Origin: Paenibacillus selenitireducens
GTDB lineage: Bacteria; Bacillota; Bacilli; Paenibacillales; Paenibacillaceae
Direction: 5' to 3'
Assembly: GCF_002021565.1 (NCBI RefSeq)
Contig: NZ_MSZX01000002.1
Coordinates: 552,554 to 616,553 of the forward strand
DNA length: 64,000 nucleotides
Below, one piece after another: positions 1-8,547 of this stretch. Positions within the stretch are counted from its first letter, which is position 1. The number at the start of each line of letters is the position of its first letter. The position numbers and the translations under genes were made by a program. The notes beneath the pieces were generated by a model. That model was not told the origin of the DNA and did not search any database. It was given only the letters and a program-made list of their open reading frames with translations.

Positions 1-1
1 A

Positions 2-232
2 GGAACTTCTTTATTGAAGGCGAAATGGCAAGTAGCTGGAAAATCAGGAACCGCGCAGGTAAAGAAGCCAGGGCATTCCTCGACGAACCATTGGTTTATC
101 GGATATGGCCCTGTTGCTTCTCCACGCTACGCGGTTGCCGTGGTTAGCGAGAATCGGCCTGTGACAGGCTCGAATCAAGCAACATTTTTATTTCGTGGTG
201 TCATGGATATCTTGGCTGATCACAGCCTCTGA
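2..232 (+). CDS. Penicillin-binding protein, transpeptidase domain, C-terminal fragment
   Basis: Only the last 76 codons lie in the window; the reading frame is open from base 2, so the gene begins upstream. The motif KSGTAQ is the KTG box of class B penicillin-binding proteins, which closes the active site of the D,D-transpeptidase that cross-links peptidoglycan outside the membrane. The following stretch with NHWFIGYGP and YAVAVVSENR is the usual beta-strand pair after that box. Whether this is the FtsI/SpoVD type or another class B enzyme cannot be told from the tail. The stop lies inside the convergent permease gene, giving a 45-base overlap of coding ends. Confidence 0.85.
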   Translation, partial: GTSLLKAKWQVAGKSGTAQVKKPGHSSTNHWFIGYGPVASPRYAVAVVSENRPVTGSNQATFLFRGVMDILADHSL

Positions 233-1318
233 TCCATCGAATTCTTCTTTTGGCATTCGAATCCAGCGTTTGATATAGCCTTGGTCCATCAGCGCTTTAA
301 TAAGAATGAGCAGGATTGGCGATAATACTAATCCAGCGACGCCGAACAAGGATAGTGAAATCATCATACAGGAGAGCATCGTAAAAGCAGATACGCCCAG
401 TGTATTCCCTGTGATTTTAGGCTCCATGATTTGCCGGACCAGCATCACGATTCCAAGAACTACAAGCAACCAGATCGCAAGGCTCGTATTCCCGACAATG
501 AATAGATAAATAACCCATGGAATAAAGAGTACTGGTACACCTACTAATGGCAGTAAATCCAGTAAGGCAGAGATCAGCGCGAGTGTGAAAGCGTTGGAGA
601 CATTAAGTGCGATCAACCCGACGAAAATACCTACAAACGTGATCGAAATTAATTTAAATTGAGCTTTGATGTAGATTCCTAGACCTCGGAACACATTTTC
701 TCGCAAGAAAATAAATGCGTTTTTGAACGTTCGGGGCGTTTTCTCATTCGCCAGTATCTGCCAAGACTTAATTTCTGTACTTAAGAAATAAGCAAGAATA
801 ATCCCGATACCGAAGTTCACCAAGAAGGAGGAGAAGGATTGTAAGTAACTAAGCATTGTATTCAATACGGAGATCCCGATAGTGGATGCTTTGCCTGCCA
901 TAGAACCTAAGTATTTGTTAATATTCGCGAGGACATCTGGCGGCAATAAATTTGCTTTGTGTTGAAAATCAATAATGATGGTATTCAACGTCCCTTTGAA
1001 CGCATCACTGTAGTCAGGCAATTTGTCAATAAGACTGGAAATCTGTGCGATGAGAATCACGCTTAAGCCGAAGAAAACACTCAGCAGCAGTAAAATAAAT
1101 ACCAAGACGGATATAGCTGAAGCAATGGCTTTTTTGATACCCCGCCGATGCAGAAATTTGGCAAGTGGTTCAATGATCAGATAAATGATAAAAGATAAAA
1201 ATATAGGTGTAGCGATTTTATACAAATAACTGAACAGTGACATGGTTAAGTACACCGTAAGAATAATTAAACCAATGTCAAATGCGGTTTTCCAATATTT
1301 TTTGTAAAAAGGTAACAA
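188..1318 (-). CDS. AI-2E/YtvI-family membrane transporter
   Basis: A 376-residue polytopic membrane protein with the layout of the AI-2E (UPF0118) family: hydrophobic N-terminal segments at about residues 12-60, a long amphipathic middle and a dense block of membrane helices at about 220-350 with the signature PKITGNTLG. In Bacillus the closest size match is YtvI, described as a sporulation-associated membrane protein; other members export small molecules or ions. The start is TTG with the ribosome site AGGGAGG upstream. It converges on the penicillin-binding protein, and its last 15 codons overlap that gene. The substrate cannot be inferred. Confidence 0.8.
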   Translation of the reverse strand: MLPFYKKYWKTAFDIGLIILTVYLTMSLFSYLYKIATPIFLSFIIYLIIEPLAKFLHRRGIKKAIASAISVLVFILLLLSVFFGLSVILIAQISSLIDKLPDYSDAFKGTLNTIIIDFQHKANLLPPDVLANINKYLGSMAGKASTIGISVLNTMLSYLQSFSSFLVNFGIGIILAYFLSTEIKSWQILANEKTPRTFKNAFIFLRENVFRGLGIYIKAQFKLISITFVGIFVGLIALNVSNAFTLALISALLDLLPLVGVPVLFIPWVIYLFIVGNTSLAIWLLVVLGIVMLVRQIMEPKITGNTLGVSAFTMLSCMMISLSLFGVAGLVLSPILLILIKALMDQGYIKRWIRMPKEEFDGSEAVISQDIHDTTK

Positions 1319-1449
1319 CTACGCAAACCTCCCTAAATTCTTTAAGAAATGTATACAATTGATTGTACACTATTTTCAAAATTAATGCCTATTTTTTGCA
1401 CCTGTATGATACAATAATAGAAGCTCATTTGAAAAGTGGGGAAATGTAC

Positions 1450-2853
1450 ATGGAAAATTTGGTTCTATGGTGTTTCTACATTTTAACGTTTTATGCGTTT
1501 CTCCCAGGCGTGTTCAGTCGTATTTTTGGATTTCGAGTGTTCAAAAGAGGGCAGAGCGAGCGGGAAATATGCTTAACTTTTGATGACGGACCGGACGCCC
1601 ATTACACGGAAGAGTTGCTCGATTTGCTCAAAAGGTTTGATGCAAAGGCGACTTTTTTTGTTGTTGGGGTGAATGCGGAAAAAAATCCCGCAGTGATCAA
1701 GCGAATTCATGATGAAGGGCATTTGATTGGGATTCATAATTACGTTCACAAAAGTAATTGGTTCATGCGACCAGGCACCGTTCGTAAGCAAATCAAGAAA
1801 ACGACGGACATCATCCATCATATTACTGGATCCAAAACGATATATTATCGACCGCCTTGGGGAATTGTGAATTTATTTGATTTTGGCAATCTGGGTCACA
1901 TTCAAATTATTCTGTGGTCTGCGATGTTCGGGGATTGGAGAAAAAGAGTCGGCGTGGATCGGCTTGAACGTCGATTAATGCGTAAGCTTCGGCCTGGGGA
2001 AGTTCTGTTATTACATGATTGCGGAACAACGTTCGGAGCGGATCCTGAAGCACCGGGTAATATGCTCGTGGCTTTGGAACGCTACATGAAGGCAGCAGAG
2101 GCCAAAGATTATCAGTTCGTTCGGGTTGATGAAATGATGAAGACGACGGATCGCTTCAAGTCGAAACAATTAAGCCTTGGTAAAAAAGCCTTAGTGAAAG
2201 CTTGGCTGGTGTGGGAACAATGTTTCCACGTACTATTTAACTTAAAGAAAACAGCTGATCCGGATCCAACATTTCATTATCGGGTAACAACGTTTCACGG
2301 CGAATCGATTACGATGCAGGATGGGAACGTACTTCACAAGGGAGATCAAGTGATGGAAATTCATTTCGACAATCAGAAATTGTTCGATATGGGAATGAAT
2401 TCACGGTCAACTGTGCACATTGCGATTCAACTCATTCGAGGGGTAGAGAAGGCACTGCCTTATTTCGCTGAAGAAATTGTTAAAAATCCACAGCTATCGA
2501 ATGTCAAAGCCCTTTATGGTGTATCGATGATTCACCGCGGCGCAGACAAACTGGGATTTAGCGTGCATGATTTACCAAAAGGGTTGTTCGCAACCCTGAC
2601 GCAAATGTATTTGAAAATTCTACTATCCGTTATCCATCCGAAAGGCAAATCCCGTGTGAAAGACCGCTCTACAGCATTAGTCCCTAAAAGCATTGTGCTA
2701 TCCGCAGAACTCTTAAAAAAACGGTATGATGTAGGAACACATATTCAAAATGGCAAGGAAGTTGAAGAGGTTTTACAAGAGAAGCAAGTACTGAAAATGG
2801 CTGTAGAGCAGACCTACAGCAATACGCCGAATACACCATCGGCAACGCCATAA
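1450..2853 (+). CDS. Polysaccharide deacetylase with C-terminal YkoP domain
   Basis: A 467-residue protein with one N-terminal membrane segment (about residues 3-20), a NodB/CE4 deacetylase domain (about 35-220) and a C-terminal domain of about 220 residues resembling Bacillus YkoP. The first CE4 metal-binding motif is seen as TFDDGPD; HNYVHKS is the region of the second His motif, YRPPWG the third, and LLLHD a later one. Such enzymes remove N-acetyl groups from cell-wall or extracellular polysaccharides. The middle motif departs from the usual H(S/T)xxH, so activity should not be assumed. ATG at 1450 is chosen because GTGGGG lies 8 bases upstream; an in-frame ATG at 1444 and farther upstream starts also exist. 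It stands alone and ends at a strong bidirectional terminator. Confidence 0.8.
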   Translation: MENLVLWCFYILTFYAFLPGVFSRIFGFRVFKRGQSEREICLTFDDGPDAHYTEELLDLLKRFDAKATFFVVGVNAEKNPAVIKRIHDEGHLIGIHNYVHKSNWFMRPGTVRKQIKKTTDIIHHITGSKTIYYRPPWGIVNLFDFGNLGHIQIILWSAMFGDWRKRVGVDRLERRLMRKLRPGEVLLLHDCGTTFGADPEAPGNMLVALERYMKAAEAKDYQFVRVDEMMKTTDRFKSKQLSLGKKALVKAWLVWEQCFHVLFNLKKTADPDPTFHYRVTTFHGESITMQDGNVLHKGDQVMEIHFDNQKLFDMGMNSRSTVHIAIQLIRGVEKALPYFAEEIVKNPQLSNVKALYGVSMIHRGADKLGFSVHDLPKGLFATLTQMYLKILLSVIHPKGKSRVKDRSTALVPKSIVLSAELLKKRYDVGTHIQNGKEVEEVLQEKQVLKMAVEQTYSNTPNTPSATP

Positions 2854-2875
2854 TTTATATTCAATCTTATGGAAC

Positions 2876-2907
2876 AAATCCCCTGAACTTCAAGTTCAGG
2901 GGATTTT
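2876..2907. terminator. Bidirectional intrinsic terminator between deacetylase and ilvD
   Basis: A perfect inverted repeat with 15-base arms (2876-2890 and 2892-2906) around one central base. It has CCCCTGAACTT as the stem and T-rich flanks on both strands. It separates two convergent genes and should stop both. Confidence 0.9.
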
Positions 2908-2922
2908 CATATGCGGAGGAAA

Positions 2923-4611
2923 TTAGATTTTCATAACGCCGCCGGTACTCGCATTGGTTACAAGTTTGGAGTAACGTGCAAGGTATCCGGTTTTTACTTT
3001 TGGTTCAAAGCCTTTCCAATTCGCTTGACGACGTGCAAATTCTTCGTCGCTTACATCGAGAAGATTGATCGTCCGGTTCTTCAAATCCAATTCAATGATA
3101 TCGCCGTCTTCTACGAATGCGATTGGACCGCCTTCAGCAGCTTCTGGAGAGATATGACCGATACTGATACCGCGAGAAGCACCCGAGAAACGGCCGTCGG
3201 TAATTAATCCGACTTTTGCACCTAGACCCATACCTACGATTTGCGAGGTTGGCGCCAGCATTTCAGGCATACCTGGTCCGCCTTTAGGTCCTTCATAACG
3301 GATAACAACCACATGGCCTTCTTTAACTTTGCCGTTAGCGATACCTGACAATGCTTCTTCTTGGGAATCAAAGCAGATTGCAGGACCTTTATGATAACCG
3401 CCAACCGATTTATCTACCGCACCCACTTTGATGATGGAACCGCGAGGAGCTAGGTTACCGAAAAGTACGGAAAGACCGCCTTCTTCACTGTATGGATCAT
3501 CTAAGGGATGAATAACGTTGGTGTCTTGAATTTCACAGCCAGCTACATTCTCACGCAATGTTTTTCCTGTTACCGTAATGCAATCACCGTGAAGTGCGCC
3601 TTCTTTCTTGAACAATTCGTTCAGCACTGCGCTTACGCCACCCGCATTGTGTACATCTTCAATGTGGTAATCGGAAGCAGGAGCAAGCTTGGACAAGTGA
3701 GGAACGCGTTTTGCAACTTCGTTGATACGTTCAATTGGGTAATCAATTTCAGCTTCATGCGCCAAAGCTAAGGTATGAAGCACTGTATTCGTGGAGCCAC
3801 CCATAGCCATATCAAGTGCAAATGCGTTGTCGATCGCTTCAATCGTGACGATATCACGAGGTTTAATATCGGCTTTGATCAATTCCATCAATTGAATAGC
3901 AGATTTTTTCACGAATTCCTTACGCTCAGGAGCTACGGCTAGGATCGTTCCGTTACCAGGTAGTGCCAAGCCAAGGCCTTCAGCTAAGCAGTTCATGGAG
4001 TTCGCTGTGAACATACCGGAGCATGATCCGCAAGTAGGACATCCGTACTGCTCAAGCTCAGTTAAGCTATTCTCATCAATTTTACCAGCCATAAATGCGC
4101 CTACGCCTTCAAATACAGAAGTCAAGGAAATCGCACGGCCATCACTTGTACGACCCGCTTTCATCGGTCCGCCGCTGACAAACATCGTTGGGATGTTCAC
4201 ACGAAGGGCACCCATCATCATCCCTGGCGTGATTTTGTCACAGTTCGGGATACAGATCATACCATCGAACCAGTGCGCGGATACAACGGTCTCAAGGGAA
4301 TCGGCAATAATCTCACGGCTCGGAAGCGAGTAACGCATACCGATATGCCCCATTGCAATCCCGTCATCTACGCCGATGGTGTTGAATTCGAACGGCACGC
4401 CGCCTGCTTCACGAATGGCTTCTTTTACAATTTTACCGAACTCTTGCAAGTGAACATGTCCTGGAACGATGTCAATGTATGAGTTGCATACCGCTATAAA
4501 GGGTTTGTCGAAGTCTTCTTCCTTCACGCCTGCTGCACGTAGTAAGCTGCGGTGTGGCGCGCGGTCGAAGCCTTTTTTTATCATGTCTGAACGCATTTTC
4601 TTCGTCGTCAT
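2923..4611 (-). CDS. ilvD: Dihydroxy-acid dehydratase
   Basis: A 562-residue protein of normal length for the IlvD/Edd family. It dehydrates 2,3-dihydroxy-3-methylbutanoate and 2,3-dihydroxy-3-methylpentanoate to the keto acids of valine and isoleucine, using an iron-sulfur cluster and Mg. Cluster cysteines are visible in CNSYID (about residue 43), [11 protein letters not shown] (about 120) and [11 protein letters not shown] (about 190-200). The C-terminal half carries [12 protein letters not shown] and [11 protein letters not shown]. The start ATG has GGAGG 8 bases upstream. It stands alone here rather than in an ilvBNC-leu operon; no T-box sequence was recognised in its 142-base upstream gap. 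Confidence 0.96.
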   Translation of the reverse strand: MTTKKMRSDMIKKGFDRAPHRSLLRAAGVKEEDFDKPFIAVCNSYIDIVPGHVHLQEFGKIVKEAIREAGGVPFEFNTIGVDDGIAMGHIGMRYSLPSREIIADSLETVVSAHWFDGMICIPNCDKITPGMMMGALRVNIPTMFVSGGPMKAGRTSDGRAISLTSVFEGVGAFMAGKIDENSLTELEQYGCPTCGSCSGMFTANSMNCLAEGLGLALPGNGTILAVAPERKEFVKKSAIQLMELIKADIKPRDIVTIEAIDNAFALDMAMGGSTNTVLHTLALAHEAEIDYPIERINEVAKRVPHLSKLAPASDYHIEDVHNAGGVSAVLNELFKKEGALHGDCITVTGKTLRENVAGCEIQDTNVIHPLDDPYSEEGGLSVLFGNLAPRGSIIKVGAVDKSVGGYHKGPAICFDSQEEALSGIANGKVKEGHVVVIRYEGPKGGPGMPEMLAPTSQIVGMGLGAKVGLITDGRFSGASRGISIGHISPEAAEGGPIAFVEDGDIIELDLKNRTINLLDVSDEEFARRQANWKGFEPKVKTGYLARYSKLVTNASTGGVMKI

Positions 4612-4753
4612 GGCTTTAACCTCCGGTTTTTTCGTACTGTTATTGGAATGATTAAAATTGAGTCTATCACAATCGACTCGCTTTTTCTAGCAATAGATGC
4701 AATAGTCATAATAGATATTTCCTATGACTTTATTGCTAAATCAGATCAGCACT

Positions 4754-6940
4754 TTATCCCATTAATTTCGAGAGTGGATTCTCAGTGTTTTTCTCTTGCA
4801 GCATCTTGCCGGTATGATCCATAAGATAGGATTGATAGAAGTTGCTTGAGAAATTAAGTGCCTCCATTACTTTCATCATGTAAGGTTGTAAGGCCTTCTC
4901 ATTCAACTGATCACCTGTCCAGAAGAAATTCACCAGGAGACGATCTTTATTATACGGATGTTTGATCACATAGGCACCAGATACATCCTTCTGATTCATG
5001 GTATCTTTCCACGAGAATCCGATATCTGCGGAACGCTTCACGATTCCAGGCTTCATGGCTTGAATAAAGGCATTGGATTTCGCATTACCGATCACGATGA
5101 TATTGCTGTTCGCAAGTTCTTTCTCTAACTTCGCTTTGACGACTTGCCGTTCGGTAACAACATTTGCTTGAATACCTAAGAACTCAAAGGACATTTTCAT
5201 TTGCTGAGCCAATTGATCTTGCTGTGCTTTGGCAGTCTGGGATAATTGGTCACTTAACACGAGTGTTAGGGGTTCACCTTGCAGTGTCTTATAAATGATA
5301 CGGTTCATCGACTCATACGGAACGGTTGGATTCTGATCAAACACGGCTTGGAATATGGCTACAATTTGCTCGTGCCAATAGGCGGCTTTCTCTTCAGTTG
5401 TCATCTGAAATTCCGGTTTCAATTCGAAATTCGGCTGACGCAGTGCCTTCTCCATCTCGTCACGCTGCGTTTGGCCAAGCGTATCTTCAATCGTCTGTAA
5501 TAAACCGTCAATGGTCGCATTCTGATAGACATACCGGTTGAAATACGCTTTCATGAATTGATCGAATTTCTCTTCGCCTACGCTCCGGTACAATTGATAG
5601 ATTGCTTGACGACCTTTACCGTAATAGACCGGATTCGCTAAATCTCCAACCTCTGTATTTGTTGAACTGATGCTTTTATCAAATGATTCGTCATCAACTT
5701 GGATGGATTTGAATCCATTCGTCGTATCTCCCTGCTTCTCAGAGAAATACACTTTCGAGAAATCCGCGAACCCTTCATCAAGGAACGATTCGGTTTCTGA
5801 GTTATTCCCGATTAAGGCATGGAACCATTGGTGGGCAATTTCATGCACGAATACGGTATCTTGCGAGGCATCGACTTTATTCTGGATCATGCCCATTTGG
5901 ATCACGCGGGCAAATTCGACCGCTACACCTTGAACATAGGACTCCACGACCCGGAATTCAGGGTAGGGGTATTTGCCGTATTTATCGCTAAAAAAGTGAA
6001 TCGCTTTGAACGCTTGATCGATGTATTGATCTATGATCTCTTTTTTGCCTTGCATATTGTCATAATAATAATATTGTACCGTTAGACCATCGCGCGTCTC
6101 GCTCGCCACTTTGAAATTCGGACTTGCAAAGAAGACAAATTCTCGGGTGTTATTTGCGACAGTGGATAGAATCTTACGTCCAGATTCCGCATCCTCATGC
6201 GCAGTGATCGTGCCTGGCATCGAGACTTGATACGAATAAGGTACATTCATATTCACTTTATAATCGGACGATGTGTAGTAATCTGATTCGAAAATCGTAC
6301 TATAAGGTGTCTTGTCCCACTGATGTTTGTCCTCATCATAGACAGACATGACAGGGAACCAGTGCGCTCCATTGATGATATCTTTGTAGTAGGACAACCG
6401 CTGGGAACCATAAGGGAGTTTTACGTCAAAATCTAATTTGACCGTAATCGATTGACCAGGCTGCAGTTCTTGCCCCAGCGTTGCCGTTAAGGCTTGATTT
6501 TTATTCGTGAATTGCAATGCTTGTCCGTTCGATTGAATCTGTGTAATATCAATGCCGCCTAAGAAATCTTCAGGTTTGCGGTTCGGCTCTTCTTTCTGAA
6601 TTTCTGCATTCGTTCTATTGAACATTTTAGCTTGCGTATCTTTCGAACGATTCGCATCCGCGAACGTATGGAATACGAGCTCTTTTAACGTATCTTTGGA
6701 TGTATTGCGGAACACAACCGTCTGGCTGCCGTGCAGCGTCATATTTTTCTCATCTAACCGAACATCGATCTGGTATTGAATCGGGCTGTGGATTGCGGCT
6801 TCCTCTACGGATGACTTCGTCGTTGGTGCGGGCTCTGCCATCGCACTTCCCGTCGTTAGAATTGGGCTAATCGCTAGCGTAAAGACTAGTGAGCATGCCA
6901 GCATGCGTTTTTGCGTTTGTTTCCATTTTGATTGATTCAT
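4754..6940 (-). CDS. Secreted M1-family (gluzincin) metallopeptidase
   Basis: A 728-residue exported zinc peptidase of the M1 aminopeptidase type. A signal peptide is clear, with a basic n-region, a hydrophobic core and a likely cut after AMA at about residue 35. The catalytic zinc motif is HEIAHQWFH at about residue 361, followed by the downstream zinc-ligand glutamate in FLDEGFADFSK. An N-terminal beta-rich domain precedes the catalytic part. The C-terminal third (after about residue 500) includes a region that may be a non-catalytic periplasmic-type fold. ATG at 6940 is preferred over the upstream in-frame ATG at 6964 because AAGGAGAG sits in front of it. Probable role: digestion of extracellular peptides; the substrate is unknown. 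Confidence 0.88.
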   Translation of the reverse strand: MNQSKWKQTQKRMLACSLVFTLAISPILTTGSAMAEPAPTTKSSVEEAAIHSPIQYQIDVRLDEKNMTLHGSQTVVFRNTSKDTLKELVFHTFADANRSKDTQAKMFNRTNAEIQKEEPNRKPEDFLGGIDITQIQSNGQALQFTNKNQALTATLGQELQPGQSITVKLDFDVKLPYGSQRLSYYKDIINGAHWFPVMSVYDEDKHQWDKTPYSTIFESDYYTSSDYKVNMNVPYSYQVSMPGTITAHEDAESGRKILSTVANNTREFVFFASPNFKVASETRDGLTVQYYYYDNMQGKKEIIDQYIDQAFKAIHFFSDKYGKYPYPEFRVVESYVQGVAVEFARVIQMGMIQNKVDASQDTVFVHEIAHQWFHALIGNNSETESFLDEGFADFSKVYFSEKQGDTTNGFKSIQVDDESFDKSISSTNTEVGDLANPVYYGKGRQAIYQLYRSVGEEKFDQFMKAYFNRYVYQNATIDGLLQTIEDTLGQTQRDEMEKALRQPNFELKPEFQMTTEEKAAYWHEQIVAIFQAVFDQNPTVPYESMNRIIYKTLQGEPLTLVLSDQLSQTAKAQQDQLAQQMKMSFEFLGIQANVVTERQVVKAKLEKELANSNIIVIGNAKSNAFIQAMKPGIVKRSADIGFSWKDTMNQKDVSGAYVIKHPYNKDRLLVNFFWTGDQLNEKALQPYMMKVMEALNFSSNFYQSYLMDHTGKMLQEKNTENPLSKLMG

Positions 6941-7049
6941 TTTATTCTCTCCTTGATGTTTCATCTATCAACACGTTACGTTAAGTATAGAAGCTGATAA
7001 ATCGTTGCGCTATGCAAGTGACTTACAAGAACCTTACATTTACGTAATC

Positions 7050-7079
7050 TTGGAAGGAAAGAGTCTGCTTCGTTATAAT
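7050..7079 (+). promoter_or_regulatory. Sigma-A-type promoter candidate for the DUF1904 gene
   Basis: TTGGAA (7050-7055) and a perfect TATAAT (7074-7079) are separated by 18 bases, about 47 bases before the preferred start codon of the downstream gene. The -35 box is imperfect; this is a sequence match only. Confidence 0.5.
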
Positions 7080-7125
7080 GAGAGGTATAATTGTCAACAA
7101 ATACAACCATAAGGAGGAGCATAAC

Positions 7126-7461
7126 TTGCCCCATTTATTGATTAGAGGCGTAGAAGCCGAGAAGCTTGTCCAGGTTAGCCAACCGCTCGTTGAAGAGCTT
7201 GCCGAAATCTGCTCCTGCGGAACAGATAACTTTACGTTCGAGTGTTTACATACAACAGCGGTTTTTGGCGGAGCACTCGTGCCATCGTTTCCTTTTATTG
7301 AGGTGGGTTGGTTCGAGCGCGGCGATGATGTGCGAGATTGCTTCGCAGAGGCTGTTACGCGCCAAGTGAAATCTCTCGGGATTAGAGAGGTGGAAGTTGT
7401 TTTTACAACGTATGAAGAAAAGGCGTACTATATTGACGGCGTGCGCTGCGACAGACTCTAG
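7126..7461 (+). CDS. DUF1904 family protein
   Basis: A 111-residue cytosolic protein resembling DUF1904, a small family of unknown function common in Bacillota. The sequence shows a conserved FPFIEVGWFER segment and a C-terminal YIDGVRC; the layout recalls the tautomerase superfamily, though no catalytic proline is evident at the start region. The TTG start at 7126 follows a near-perfect AAGGAGGAG ribosome site; the open frame extends 16 codons further upstream without such support. It is a single-gene unit with its own promoter and a terminator-like hairpin downstream. No function is assigned. Confidence 0.7.
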   Translation: MPHLLIRGVEAEKLVQVSQPLVEELAEICSCGTDNFTFECLHTTAVFGGALVPSFPFIEVGWFERGDDVRDCFAEAVTRQVKSLGIREVEVVFTTYEEKAYYIDGVRCDRL

Positions 7462-7476
7462 ATCATGAACGAATAG

Positions 7477-7519
7477 GCTATTGCGATGCCATAACCACGG
7501 CGACGTGATAGCTTTTTTT
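7477..7519 (+). terminator. Probable intrinsic terminator after DUF1904 gene
   Basis: GCTAT at 7477-7481 pairs with ATAGC at 7508-7512, with further broken pairing inside (CG/CG, CC/GG), followed by seven T residues. The stem is imperfect. Confidence 0.55.
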
Positions 7520-7538
7520 CTGTATGATACATGAAAAA

Positions 7539-7565
7539 CGAAACATTTCTCGCGAATCGTGCGTA
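7539..7565 (+). promoter_or_regulatory. ECF (sigma-W-like) promoter candidate for the ATP-grasp operon
   Basis: CGAAAC (7539-7544), a 17-base spacer and CGTA (7562-7565) match the sigma-W type pattern TGAAAC-N16/17-CGTA. The predicted start of transcription lies about 30 bases before the first ATG of the operon. An equivalent pair of boxes precedes yuaF-floT at 30086-30111 in this window. Confidence 0.6.
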
Positions 7566-7604
7566 TGAATGGTCATGCACAAATTTTTACAGGGGGGTTA
7601 GCTT

Positions 7605-7829
7605 ATGGAAATGGGTATGATCGTACAATTAATTGAGAAACAATCGGATGGTAATCTTGTTCAAATTGATGAACGCCGCTGGAGCCGTGAGATGGTTGAG
7701 GCCCTTCACCATGTGAATTATGTAACCATTAGCGGCCGGGAATTTGAGACGATCGAAGGTCGGTTGAATGTAGAGAAGCAGACGATGGAGCTGCTGTTGA
7801 TCGCAGTACGGAACCGATCATTGACTTAG
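7605..7829 (+). CDS. Small protein of unknown function, first gene of the ATP-grasp operon
   Basis: A 74-residue soluble-looking protein with no recognised family. It starts at ATG after CAGGGGGG, a strong ribosome site. The sequence predicts a short beta-rich fold (MIVQLIEKQ, YVTISGREFETIEGRL) and no membrane segment or cysteine. It is 22 bases upstream of the next gene and appears co-transcribed from the ECF-type promoter just before it. Its position suggests an accessory role in the envelope-associated operon, but nothing in the sequence defines it. Confidence 0.75.
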   Translation: MEMGMIVQLIEKQSDGNLVQIDERRWSREMVEALHHVNYVTISGREFETIEGRLNVEKQTMELLLIAVRNRSLT

Positions 7830-7851
7830 ATATGGAGAGGAGAGTTCATGG

Positions 7852-8547
7852 ATGAACAAGGAGGACAAGAAAGACACACCGCTAAGGCTGCAATTGTTCG
7901 ATCAAGAGGGTAAGCCGCTGCGGGTATTATCCACCTCCCTCGGGATTGCGCTGCTTGCGAATGTATTTCTGCTGCCAAGTGATGTTAATATGGCTTCGGC
8001 TGAACCGAATACGTCGCAGAGCACGACTGAGCCAGTGCTTGTAGAATGGTCCAATGATGACGTCAAAAAGTATTTTGATGCCGCCGTGGACTGGAATATT
8101 CCGTCCTTAGTATCGGATAAACAAGGAACGGAGGAAGAAGGTGATCAGGGGGGAGCTGGGGGAAGCAGCGGAGGAAGCTCAGGTGGTGGAACGACGGTTG
8201 TTCATACGACCTCTGGTTTCGGTTGGAATGATCTTTTGTTATATCACCTGATATTCAACCGAGGCAGCACCTACTCTTCGAACTCTTGGTATTCCAACCA
8301 TACAGCCTATGATACGCGCAGCGGAAATGTATATAAACCGCAGAAGTATGGCGCAAGCACCTTCCAGAACCGAACGGTTCATGGATCATCTGTCGTACCC
8401 AAAACCTCGAAATCGTCCGGCTCGATTACGAAACGTTCCACGTCCTCGTCACCAGGAGGAATCGGTGGGAAATCAAGCGGGTTTAGCTCATCTGGTTCGA
8501 GCAGTGGTTCGAAGAGCGGCGGAAGCTTTGGGGGATTTGGCGGATGA
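7852..8547 (+). CDS. Membrane-anchored Gly/Ser-rich protein, YgiB/YjfM-like, ending in GGFGG
   Basis: A 231-residue protein with a basic N-terminus, one hydrophobic segment (about residues 25-45), a short acidic stretch and a long low-complexity Gly/Ser-rich tail; the last residues are GGSFGGFGG. Downstream lies a glutathionylspermidine-synthase-like ligase, the same pairing as E. coli YgiB-YgiC and YjfM-YjfC, where the first partner (DUF1190) also has a Ser/Gly-rich tail. Direct sequence similarity to DUF1190 is weak by eye, so the match rests largely on context. Its stop overlaps the next start (ATGA at 8544). Inference: an envelope protein whose exposed tail may be acted on by the ligase. 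Confidence 0.75.
   Translation: MNKEDKKDTPLRLQLFDQEGKPLRVLSTSLGIALLANVFLLPSDVNMASAEPNTSQSTTEPVLVEWSNDDVKKYFDAAVDWNIPSLVSDKQGTEEEGDQGGAGGSSGGSSGGGTTVVHTTSGFGWNDLLLYHLIFNRGSTYSSNSWYSNHTAYDTRSGNVYKPQKYGASTFQNRTVHGSSVVPKTSKSSGSITKRSTSSSPGGIGGKSSGFSSSGSSSGSKSGGSFGGFGG

Noticed and set aside
4612-4753. T-box or CodY-type leader before ilvD
   Set aside because: The T-box core sequence and a specifier stem were not found; only a weak 5-base inverted repeat is present.
7020-7050. Pho-box-like direct repeats (TTACAA, TTACAT at 11-base step)
   Set aside because: Only two imperfect repeats, and neither neighbour gene is a typical phosphate-starvation target.
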